The notes beneath the pieces were generated by a model. That model did no database searches and was not told the origin of the DNA. It saw only the letters and a program-made list of their open reading frames with translations. Shown here one piece after another: positions 1 to 6,173 of a stretch of 11,021 bases of DNA. Position numbers and translations under genes: made by a program. This stretch comes from Alphaproteobacteria bacterium (GTDB lineage Bacteria; Pseudomonadota; Alphaproteobacteria; Thalassobaculales; Thalassobaculaceae). Each line of letters begins with the position of its first letter. Position 1 is the first letter of the stretch. The DNA lies in contig JAPKDN010000059.1 of the NCBI GenBank assembly GCA_028822575.1, positions 1-11,021 on the forward strand, written 5' to 3'.

Positions 1-413
1 GGGTTTCCCACCACGGAAACCTTTTCGTCATTCAAGCCAAGTCTACTCTTTAGGACGCCTGCATGAAATTTCCCCTGGGCCAGGAAGATTTCACAAACAT
101 CCAGCATCTCCAGCGCTATATCCCGGGCGATATGGTCCGCATTGGCCAGACCCATGGCCTCTTCGTCATTGGCCGCGACCACGTGGCCACTGGCTTTGAC
201 AAGACGCATCGCACGGCTTTGGTTGGCGTTCATGCCCTTGAAGAGAATCATGCCCCGCGGCATGAATTCGTGATTGTTCGCCATCAGCCATTGTTGACCG
301 ATCACGATGGTTAGGCCTCGCCGCAAAGCTGCGATCCCGACGAGGATCTTGCTTTTCAGCTCTCTGTTCGTTTCTTCGATTGGCAGATATAGAACAGGTG
401 AGATGTCGGGCAT
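1..413 (-). CDS. Surface carbohydrate biosynthesis protein, N-terminal part (cut by window edge)
   Basis: This reading frame starts at the ATG at 413 and runs off the left edge, giving about 138 residues with no stop. It opens with MPDISPVLYLPIEETNRELK, followed by IVIGQQWLM (about residues 36-44), MILFKGMN (about 55-62), ANDEEAMGLA (about 81-90), LAQGKFHAGVLK (about 111-122) and ends in VVGNP. This order (YLPIEET, GQQW, FKG, DEEA, QGxFH, GNP) is what I recall of the family named surface carbohydrate biosynthesis protein, thought to be a glycosyltransferase-like enzyme acting in the cytoplasm on cell-surface glycans. The exact reaction is unknown to me. A GGAAG stretch lies just upstream of the ATG. 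It sits 35 bases after the second stop of the alcohol dehydrogenase frame, on the same strand, so the two could share a transcript. The full protein is normally much longer; only the first part is seen. Confidence 0.75.
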   Translation of the reverse strand, partial: MPDISPVLYLPIEETNRELKSKILVGIAALRRGLTIVIGQQWLMANNHEFMPRGMILFKGMNANQSRAMRLVKASGHVVAANDEEAMGLANADHIARDIALEMLDVCEIFLAQGKFHAGVLKSRLGLNDEKVSVVGN

Positions 414-448
414 TTTGGCTTCCAGGGCTCCGTTTCGGAATTACGCTT

Positions 449-1537
449 CTACAGCACGGGTTCTGAGGGCGTGTCCTCGTTCGTGAGGACGACCCGACCG
501 ACAATTTTGTTATCTCGCAGATCGTTCATTGTCTGGTTTACCTCGGCGAGCGGCCGCGTGGTCACCGGGATCGGTTTGGCCTTGCCGTCCTTGACCAATT
601 GAATCAGCTCCTTCAGTTCCTACAGATTTCCAGTATAAGAGCCGAGGATCGATATTGCACGCAATGGCAGCGTGGGCAGCGGCACCCGAAGCTCGCCTCC
701 GAATAGGCCGACAATGACATAGCGCCCTCCCTTGACCAGCGAGGCGATTCCGAAGGAAAATGCCGTCTCGGCGCCAACCGTATCGACGACCGCACGTGGC
801 CCGCCGCTAGTGATCTCGCGGAGTTTTTCCTGGGCATTCGAAGCTTTTAAGTTCACCGTCCCTGATGCCCCGCCTTGCTTGGCGGCGTCGAGCTTAGCGT
901 CGTCCATATCACAGGCGACGACATTCTTAACGCCCAATGCCTTGGCGATCGAAACCGCGACAAATCCCAGACCGCCGCAACCCATGATCACTAGCCACTC
1001 ATTATCGCCAACGGGCAGCGCCTTCTTAATAGCACTATAGACCGTAACACCTGAGCAGGCGTAGGGCGAGGTGATGACGGGATCGATCCCGTCGGCGTCG
1101 ACTAGGAACTTGGGATGGGGGACCAGCGCGTATTTGGCATAACCTCCTGCTCGAAACACGCCGATGGACTGTGCTTTGATGCAATGGTTCTCGCGGCCGC
1201 GCTGGCATTCCGAGCATTCCATGCAGCCAATCCATGGATGGACCAATCTGGACGCGCCAACGGGCACGTCGCCGGCATCGGGGCCGGCCTTAACCAAGGT
1301 GCCGAGCACTTCGTGACACATAGTGTGTGGCAGTTTGATCCCGCGATCGCCAAGGGTCATCCGGGACTCACCGCCCATATCATAATAACCATCGGCGATG
1401 TGCAAGTCCGAGTGACAGACACCGGCATGGGTGACCCTGACCAGGGCCTCGGTGCCGGTGGGTTCCGGGATGTCCTGGATAACCTGGGAAACCGAGCCGC
1501 CAAACTCGGTGATCTGATAACTACGCATCGTGGCCAT
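449..1537 (-). pseudogene. Zinc-dependent alcohol dehydrogenase with internal amber codon
   Basis: The frame encodes a medium-chain zinc alcohol dehydrogenase, which would oxidise an alcohol to an aldehyde with NAD in the cytoplasm. Catalytic zinc ligands appear as GVCHSD (Cys41), CHE (His75) and YACSG (Cys161). Structural zinc cysteines are at 105, 108, 111 and 119. The nucleotide-binding loop GCGGLG is near 186-191, and Asp210 after it favours NAD over NADP. Translation halts at a TAG at 620-622 (codon 306), right after GSYTGNL. The same frame then continues with homologous-looking sequence, ELKELIQLVKDGKAKPIPV to a TAG at 449-451, giving about 362 residues, the normal family length. A single C-to-T change from CAG would explain it. 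The usual glycine before the zinc-ligand His75 is Cys74. The start at 1537 (MATMRSYQ) is preferred over a TTG at 1567 because GGAGAG lies just upstream. The dehydrogenase gene upstream is 69 bases away on the same strand. Loss of the last 56 residues should disable the enzyme unless the amber is read through. Confidence 0.8.
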
Positions 1538-1606
1538 TGGCGGCTCTCCACTCGTCTTATCTGTCAATGGGTATCGTTGGTGGTCTTGCTAAACCGAGCG
1601 AGCGTT

Positions 1607-2611
1607 TCAATCCACCAGATAGTCAAGGTTCTGGCAGTTGCGCGTGGTCCCATCCCTCAGTCTTTGAGCCACGGTCGCAACCGCCTTAGAGCGCAGATCA
1701 TGTAGTCCCGGTGGGCTGTAGAATGCTGCGTGCGGGGTGATCATCAAACGACCTTCCAGCCATTCCTCGCGCGCCATGTAAGCTTTCACCAAGGGGTGCG
1801 AGGTGTCCGCCGGTTCCACCGGTAGGACGTCGAGCGCGGCGCCCGTCGGCGTTCCCGCTTTCAAAGCCTCGTACATGTCATCGAGATTGACGATTGGACC
1901 GCGCGCGGTATTGATCACTAAAGCGCCGGGTTTCATCCGGCTCAGCAGATTGGCGTTGATTGCCCCCCGGGTTTCGTCGGTATGGGGTGAGTGGATGGTG
2001 ACAGTATCGGCGGTCTCGAACAATTCCTCGGACGTTGTCACCCGTTTGTACCCGGTGGACAGATCTACCCCGTCCGGCAGGTGGGGGTCATAAAACATGA
2101 CGTTCATGTCAAACCCGCTGGCCCGGCGTGCCGCCGCTAGACCGATCCGGCCCAATCCAAAGACGCCGAAGGTTCGCCCCCGGAGCCGGTCTATGCAAGG
2201 GCTTTCAAGATAGCGCCACTTGCCAGCCGGGTCGCTCCGCATCAGTGAGTCGTATCGGTCAAGGCCACGGCGCATCGCCAACATCATGCCGATCGCGTGG
2301 TCGGCGACCTCGGTGGTTCCATAATCTGGGACCGTGCAGACTGCGATACTCCGCTCGCCCAGGGACTTCAGATCCAGTCCGTCGAAACCGACACCACCCC
2401 GAACGACGATCCGGGCGCGCTGCAGTTTCGGGAGCGCGGCCATTACAGCCGCGGTGCCCCGATACGTTACGATACCGTCCGCCCGGGCCCAGGCTTCGTC
2501 GGTCACATCATCATGGTGGTCGAAGAATTCAAGCTCGACGTTTGGACCAACCGCGTCCTGTTCAATATGTTCGTCGCCCTTGGTGTGTCGGTCGGTTATC
2601 AGAATGCGCAT
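1607..2611 (-). CDS. D-isomer-specific 2-hydroxyacid dehydrogenase (C-terminal-binding-protein type)
   Basis: A complete 334-residue protein of the family that includes D-3-phosphoglycerate dehydrogenase and CtBP. It is expected to interconvert a D-2-hydroxyacid and a 2-oxoacid with NAD in the cytoplasm. The substrate cannot be read from the sequence. Visible features are the substrate loop VVRGGVGFDGLD (about 69-80), PDYGTTEVADHA (about 95-106), the NAD loop GLGRIG (152-157), the catalytic arginine in NTARGP (Arg237), the glutamate in DVLPVEP (Glu266) and the acid-base histidine in ITPHAAFYS (His294). The GTTEVADHA and PHAAFYS segments fit the CtBP-like subgroup better than the biosynthetic SerA enzymes, and there is no C-terminal ACT domain. 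AGAAGGA lies eight bases before the ATG. The epimerase-like gene ends 38 bases upstream, so the two are probably co-transcribed. The frame is clean and all catalytic residues are present. Confidence 0.88.
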   Translation of the reverse strand: MRILITDRHTKGDEHIEQDAVGPNVELEFFDHHDDVTDEAWARADGIVTYRGTAAVMAALPKLQRARIVVRGGVGFDGLDLKSLGERSIAVCTVPDYGTTEVADHAIGMMLAMRRGLDRYDSLMRSDPAGKWRYLESPCIDRLRGRTFGVFGLGRIGLAAARRASGFDMNVMFYDPHLPDGVDLSTGYKRVTTSEELFETADTVTIHSPHTDETRGAINANLLSRMKPGALVINTARGPIVNLDDMYEALKAGTPTGAALDVLPVEPADTSHPLVKAYMAREEWLEGRLMITPHAAFYSPPGLHDLRSKAVATVAQRLRDGTTRNCQNLDYLVD

Positions 2612-2649
2612 TGGTCCGGTCCTTCTATATTTTATTACATGATGACAGA

Positions 2650-3081
2650 TTATTCGGCGGCTTCGTGATGACCGTGCTCGGGAATTTCGGCGAGTTCGAT
2701 CAACAAATTGCCGGTGGCTTCGGGATGCAGAAAGGCGATCCGCGATCCACCATGGCCGGTGCGTGGCGTCTCGTCGATCAGCTTGACGCCCTTTTCTTTC
2801 AGCTCGACCAGGGCGCCGTCGATGTCATCCACCTCCAGGCAGATATGGAACAGGCCCTCGCCGTGCTCTTCGATCCACTTCGAGGTTTCGGTGTCTGGGC
2901 TGCTCGATTCTAGAACCTCCAGATAGGTTTCGCCAATCGGGTACATGGCGAGCTTGGTGTTGTAATGCGGCAGATCTTCCTCGTACTCCATCGCGATGCC
3001 GAGCTTGTTCTCGAAGATATCCTTCATCTTCTCCATGCTTTTGACGGCGATCGCGACATGTTCCACGCGCTTGAACTTCAT
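2650..3081 (-). CDS. Methylmalonyl-CoA epimerase-like VOC family protein
   Basis: A 143-residue vicinal-oxygen-chelate protein resembling methylmalonyl/ethylmalonyl-CoA epimerase, which inverts the C2 centre of a branched acyl-CoA using a divalent metal. Two repeated beta-alpha-beta modules are visible: VEHVAIAV (6-13) to YLEVLES (53-59), and GLFHICLEVDDIDGAL (76-91) to FLHPEATGNLLIELAE (118-132). Likely metal ligands are His8, His79 and Glu129, with Glu55 as a possible fourth. The HGEGLFHI and FLHPxxTxNxLIEL signatures are typical of the epimerase group, but glyoxalase-type or other VOC activities cannot be excluded. The start at 3081 is fixed by AGGAGGA seven bases before the ATG; an in-frame ATG 90 bases upstream lacks such a site and would add a non-conserved tail. 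The C-terminus is histidine- and glutamate-rich (HGHHEAAE). It heads a likely two- or three-gene unit with the hydroxyacid dehydrogenase. No mutase gene is in the window, so a propionyl-CoA role is unproven. Confidence 0.8.
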   Translation of the reverse strand: MKFKRVEHVAIAVKSMEKMKDIFENKLGIAMEYEEDLPHYNTKLAMYPIGETYLEVLESSSPDTETSKWIEEHGEGLFHICLEVDDIDGALVELKEKGVKLIDETPRTGHGGSRIAFLHPEATGNLLIELAEIPEHGHHEAAE

Positions 3082-3177
3082 GGCTGGATCCTCCTGAGTT
3101 AGGCCCGGCTTCGCCGAGACGAGCGGACGCGGCATTGCCAAGAGAATGCCACCGTACCCGATGCGCAACAATCAATC

Positions 3178-3194
3178 CCGTCATCGCGTGACGG
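3178..3194 (-). terminator. Small stem-loop after the broken hydrolase gene
   Basis: CCGTCA and TGACGG form a six-pair stem with a five-base loop, beginning 22 bases beyond the residual stop codon of the CocE-like frame. There is no run of T after it on the minus strand, so it is at best a weak terminator. A second inverted repeat (GGCATT at 3131-3136, AATGCC at 3145-3150) lies between it and the epimerase start. Confidence 0.25.
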
Positions 3195-3215
3195 ATACCG
3201 TGTGGCCCGGGCGGC

Positions 3216-4095
3216 CTAGATGCCGCCCCGTTCGATGGTTTCGGCGAAGCTCCGCTCAAAAATCAGTGCGTCATCGTCATAGGCCTCGATCTGGCCTGTT
3301 GGATGGAAATGCGTGGTGTTGGAACACATGGTGCGGAGGTCTCCGTCCGCAGCCTCCAATCATCGCGCTCCAGTTTCTGTGTTCAGTGGGTCCTGGACCG
3401 TGCCGACAGCGGATCGTCGGGGTTGATGATATCGAGTTCACGCCCCATGCCGCCGGTAATCAGGCCTTGTTCCAGGTTCTTGGCCTTGCCGAAATCATCC
3501 TCGATGCGAATCTCGACCCATCCGGTCTCCACGTCGGTGGTGATCGTCCATTTATTATCGCTCGGGCGGAGGATTTCCTGGTGAAGCGGTATCGCGGTTT
3601 CACTGGTGGCGAATTTCGGCGCAAAACCTTCTGCCTGGCGTGGCCTCTCGGGCAGAGTCAGCAGGCTCTCTCCGGTTAGCATATTGAGTGTCGCCCTTTC
3701 GGAAGACGGCCAGAGCAAGGGCCAATAGCTCGAGAAGATTGCAAAGCGAATACGATGGCCTGCTGGAAAGCAATAGCCAATGTCATCCAGCTTGATCGTA
3801 ACACGGACAGTCTTGCCCGGGACCAGTGGGGCCGAATCGGCATGATCCTGGCGATGCGTGAGGTTGAGAACGCCGAAGGTGACTCGACTGGACTCACCGT
3901 TGGGCGCAGCATTGCATAACCGGATAGCGATCAGGGCCGTTAGCCGATCGCTCGACAAGGTCAGCTCGACCACCGGGGCGCCTAAGATCTCGACTGGAAC
4001 GTCAAGGACCGCCGTATCGAAACAAAGCAAGTCGGCGTCATCGGCGCGTTGATCGGTCGGGCTTCCTGTGCTCAGCCAGATCAGGCAGTATTCAC
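3216..4095 (-). pseudogene. CocE/NonD-family hydrolase, C-terminal remnant with nonsense codon and frameshift
   Basis: Translated from about 4095, the sequence reads as the C-terminal beta-sandwich domain (X-Pro dipeptidyl-peptidase C-terminal type) of a CocE/NonD serine hydrolase. It contains PTDQRADDADLLCFDTAVL, PVEILGAPVVELTLSSDR, GVLNLTHR, FPAGHRIRFAIFSSYWPL and INPDDPLSARSRTH. Intact relatives carry an N-terminal alpha/beta-hydrolase domain with the Ser-Asp-His triad and hydrolyse esters or amides; that domain is absent here. A TGA at 3383-3385 interrupts the frame after RTH. Beyond it the same frame gives TQKLERDDWRLRTETSA, which looks like authentic family sequence, so TGG (Trp) to TGA is the likely change. 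Near 3329-3334 one base appears to be missing, since HFHPTGQIEAYDDDALIFER continues one frame over to a TAG at 3216-3218. The upstream end is fused to an unrelated leader. A truncated product could still be translated but should have no catalysis. Confidence 0.82.
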
Positions 4096-4289
4096 CGCCC
4101 GCCATACCCTTTGCGAGCGGCGAGAGGAGGGGCATCGTCCGCGCCGTCGAGGAAACAGCCGTAAGCCCTCGCGCGGCGGCGCCGGCCATGAAGTCACGAT
4201 GAGAGATATACCCCTCGGCCTACATCGACTGCATAATTATTATTTTTGGACACCAGCATCTCCCAGTCCTTGATTTGTTTGCCGTTCAT
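4096..4289 (-). pseudogene. N-terminal leader remnant of a peptide-type ABC transporter solute-binding protein
   Basis: From the ATG at 4289 the frame reads MNGKQIKDWEMLVSKNNNYA and ends at a TGA at 4194-4196. One frame over, from about 4218, it continues as GYISHRDFMAGAAARGLTAV and MPLLSPLAKGMAGG before running into CocE-like sequence. A short charged segment, then R-R-D-F-M-A-G-A-A and a hydrophobic stretch, is how I recall Tat leaders of family-5 (dipeptide/oligopeptide) solute-binding proteins in alphaproteobacteria. Here the expected twin arginine is His-Arg. So the fragment carries a one-base frameshift near 4215-4222, a damaged Tat motif, and loss of the whole mature binding protein. 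The junction with the hydrolase fragment falls near 4090-4097. The assignment rests on the leader alone, hence moderate confidence. No permease or ATPase gene is nearby. Confidence 0.55.
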
Positions 4290-4443
4290 GCCAGGGTTTC
4301 AAAAGGGCGTGGTGGCTTAAAGCCCCTGCTCTAATCGTAAATTCTCCGACTAGGTTGTTCTTGATCCAACATCTTCACGGATGGTGACCAGGAAATTGCT
4401 TATAATCCGCCCACCAGTTTTGATTGTGTCTTCGCGTCCTTGG

Positions 4444-5460
4444 TTAGCCTGGCTTATGTCCAACCATCGCCTGGGTCATGCCAGGGATCAGGTCACGGCA
4501 TTGGTCAATTTCGAAGCCAGCGGCGGCGAGTGCGTCACGGATGAAGCCCGGGGTGAGGCCCACTCCATCCGGCGTGTAGACCATATGTTGAAGTTGCCAC
4601 AGCGCGGCGAGCGGTGGGCCCTTGCGATCGTCGGCGACCATGAAGTCGTGCACCGCGACATGACCACCGGGTTTGAGCGCGGCGAAGGCCTGTCTGCACA
4701 GATCGGGGATGGCGTCCTCGGGAACGCCCGAAAACAAATAGCTCATTAGCACGAGATCCTGCTCTCCTGGCCAGGCGTCCTTGGTGCCGTCGGCGGCCAT
4801 GAAGTCGATCTGGTTCGCCATTTTTTCTTCGTCAACGAAGCGTTTGCCGACTTCGATGACATTAGGGAAATCCAAAACCGTGGCATTCAGGTTCGCATAA
4901 CGCTTGCAGAACATGATCGAAAACGCACCGGACCCGCCGCCAACATCAATCATCGATGTCGCCTCGTCACTCAATTTAAGGCGCTTGGCGAGGACCGCGC
5001 CCGGGCCAAGCGAGCCGGAATGCTGAGAGCGGGTGAAAAGCTCGGCCTGGTCCTTGTCGGCCATCCAGTCGGCGTAGGTGGCGAACTCCACACCGTCGGA
5101 ATCGCCCACCAGTACCTTGTCCAAATGCTTCATGAAGGGATACATCTGACGGTCGATCTGAAACCTCAGATAGTCACCAAAATAGTTGTCGCCGTCGCGC
5201 ACAAGGTACTGTTCGCTCGCCGGGCCGTTCGCGATTTTTTCGCCATCACGGGTCAACAATCCGACCGAGACCAGCGCGGTGACAAGGGTTTCCATCCGTG
5301 TGGCGGGAACCCTGGTAGCGCTCGCGAGCTCCGTCGTATTCTTTGGACCTGAGGTCAGCGCCCCAAAGACATCCACATGAAGTGCCGTGAACAACGCCTT
5401 TGATGCCATGAAGCCAAAGGCCAGGACTGAAATATCTTCCGCGGTCTCTATGGCTCTCAT
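4444..5460 (-). CDS. SAM-dependent O-methyltransferase (acetylserotonin/hydroxyneurosporene-type fold)
   Basis: A complete 338-residue class I methyltransferase of the O-methyltransferase family 2 type. It has an N-terminal helical dimerisation and winged-helix region (about 1-95, with FGALTSGPKNTTELASATRV) and a Rossmann SAM-binding domain. The SAM loop is DVGGGSG (172-178), the acidic residue after it is in VLDFPNV (Asp197), and AADGTKDAWP (222-231) and ALKPGGHVAVHDF (261-273) follow the family order. Members methylate hydroxyl groups on aromatic or polyketide-like molecules in the cytoplasm. The residue usually acting as the base is a histidine in a LHDW motif; here the same place reads YLFSGVPED (241-249), so catalysis may differ. 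The start at 5460 is chosen because AAGG lies six bases upstream; the frame stays open another 99 bases but that extension is not family-like. A phased half-site array and a large hairpin lie upstream. Confidence 0.85.
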   Translation of the reverse strand: MRAIETAEDISVLAFGFMASKALFTALHVDVFGALTSGPKNTTELASATRVPATRMETLVTALVSVGLLTRDGEKIANGPASEQYLVRDGDNYFGDYLRFQIDRQMYPFMKHLDKVLVGDSDGVEFATYADWMADKDQAELFTRSQHSGSLGPGAVLAKRLKLSDEATSMIDVGGGSGAFSIMFCKRYANLNATVLDFPNVIEVGKRFVDEEKMANQIDFMAADGTKDAWPGEQDLVLMSYLFSGVPEDAIPDLCRQAFAALKPGGHVAVHDFMVADDRKGPPLAALWQLQHMVYTPDGVGLTPGFIRDALAAAGFEIDQCRDLIPGMTQAMVGHKPG

Positions 5461-5562
5461 GATCAACCTTGAATCTTGTTCGCGCCCTGGTCTTAGCCCA
5501 GACGATTCGATGGACCAAAGAAGCCACGTCGCTAGCAGCTGATCAACGAAAATTTCCAAAAA

Positions 5563-5588
5563 ACGACATAATAGTCGTATTTAGACGA
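5563..5588. promoter_or_regulatory. Phased half-site array upstream of the O-methyltransferase
   Basis: ACGAC (5563-5567), GTCGT (5574-5578) and GACGA (5584-5588) alternate in orientation at 10-11 base intervals, forming two overlapping inverted repeats each with a six-base AT-rich spacer. This is the geometry of an operator bound by a dimeric regulator on one face of the helix. It lies about 100-130 bases before the methyltransferase ATG. No regulator gene is present in the window, so the link is inferred. Confidence 0.35.
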
Positions 5589-5602
5589 TATTAATGCCCA
5601 CG

Positions 5603-5639
5603 AACCGATCGCCCAAGCACAGTGCTTCGGCTATCGGTT
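5603..5639. terminator. 37-base near-perfect palindrome, probable stem-loop terminator
   Basis: Arms AACCGAT/ATCGGTT and AAGCAC/GTGCTT with GCC/GGC between them pair in 16 of 18 positions about a single central base at 5621. It begins 22 bases after the stop of the SnoaL-like gene. Read on the plus strand it is followed by TTTTCTT, the usual look of an intrinsic terminator; read on the minus strand, the direction of its neighbours, it lacks a U tract. It may terminate poorly, work on antisense transcription, or act as an RNA or protein-binding structure. Confidence 0.5.
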
Positions 5640-5661
5640 TTCTTGCGCGTTTAACCAATAT

Positions 5662-6042
5662 TCAGCCGATAAATTTCCAATACGTATCCTTTTTGGTCAC
5701 GTATCCGTCTCGGAATTCCCAGAGATCGCATCCAGTATACTCGAAGGACTCGCCGCTCGGGAGTGTCCCGCGCACCACCCACTCGGAAATCGCCTTGGAT
5801 TGATCACAAACCCAATGCCGCATTTCCTCCCATCGCATATCTGGGATCTCGGCGTAGCGGTCGCGGAGTACCTCACCGATCTCAGCCTTGCCGGTACACC
5901 GCCGACCCTCCGGCGCGTCGGGCCCTCGGGCCATGAGCCAAATACAGTCATTGGTGAAGTGAGAGAGGATGCTGTCTACGTCGTGCTGATTAAACCCATC
6001 CTGAATTTCATCCAATAGCGCCAGGGTGACTTCACGTGCCAT
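5662..6042 (-). CDS. SnoaL-like / NTF2-fold protein
   Basis: A 126-residue protein with the NTF2-like cone fold pattern. It starts with an amphipathic helix containing DEIQDGFNQHDVDSILSHFT (11-30), followed by CIWLMARGPDAPEG, GKAEIGEVLRDRYAEIPD (51-68), and strands ending in GTLPSGESFEYTGCDLWEF (92-110) and KKDTYWKF (117-124). The FNxxDxDxxxxxF and GxxxI arrangement is characteristic of SnoaL-like proteins, which act as isomerases, cyclases or dehydratases, or simply bind ligands. The catalytic role cannot be settled: Asp21, Asp68 and His77 are candidate polar residues. The start is firm because GGAGGAGG lies five bases before the ATG at 6042, one of the best ribosome sites in the window. It is transcribed divergently from the MFS transporter across a region with inverted repeats, and is followed by a large hairpin that may isolate it from the methyltransferase. 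Confidence 0.75.
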   Translation of the reverse strand: MAREVTLALLDEIQDGFNQHDVDSILSHFTNDCIWLMARGPDAPEGRRCTGKAEIGEVLRDRYAEIPDMRWEEMRHWVCDQSKAISEWVVRGTLPSGESFEYTGCDLWEFRDGYVTKKDTYWKFIG

Positions 6043-6063
6043 AATTGCCTCCTCCAGAGTGTC

Positions 6064-6144
6064 GCATTCGCTTTGGATAAGTCTAATCGCGCCGACGTGG
6101 CCTGACAAAGCGCTGAATTTTCCTGATGGGCGCTTTGCGAATGC
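6064..6144. promoter_or_regulatory. Divergent intergenic region with nested inverted repeats
   Basis: Two nested inverted repeats lie between the divergent SnoaL-like and MFS genes: CAAAGCGC (6106-6113) with GCGCTTTG (6130-6137), 16 bases apart, and outside them GCATTCGC (6064-6071) with GCGAATGC (6137-6144). Eight-base perfect arms in the shared upstream region suggest operator sites that could control both genes. No clear -35/-10 pair could be assigned with confidence. Confidence 0.35.
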
Positions 6145-6173
6145 TTGAAAGCATGTTCAAGTGACGGTCTCCC

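Noticed and set aside
63..504. Open frames at 63-314 (plus) and 166-504 (minus) as separate genes
   Set aside because: Both overlap the surface-carbohydrate protein frame at 413-1, which has clear conserved motifs; the alternatives have arginine- or histidine-rich shadow composition.
1115..1705. 196-codon plus-strand frame opposite the alcohol dehydrogenase
   Set aside because: It is the antisense shadow of the dehydrogenase and the 3' end of the hydroxyacid dehydrogenase; it shows no recognisable domain.
2128..2913. 261-codon plus-strand frame
   Set aside because: Arginine- and proline-rich, antisense to two genes with intact catalytic motifs; typical GC-rich shadow.
4398..4407. TATAAT-like -10 box on the plus strand near 4400
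   Set aside because: No plus-strand gene follows and no matching -35 element is seen; likely chance in a short AT-rich patch.
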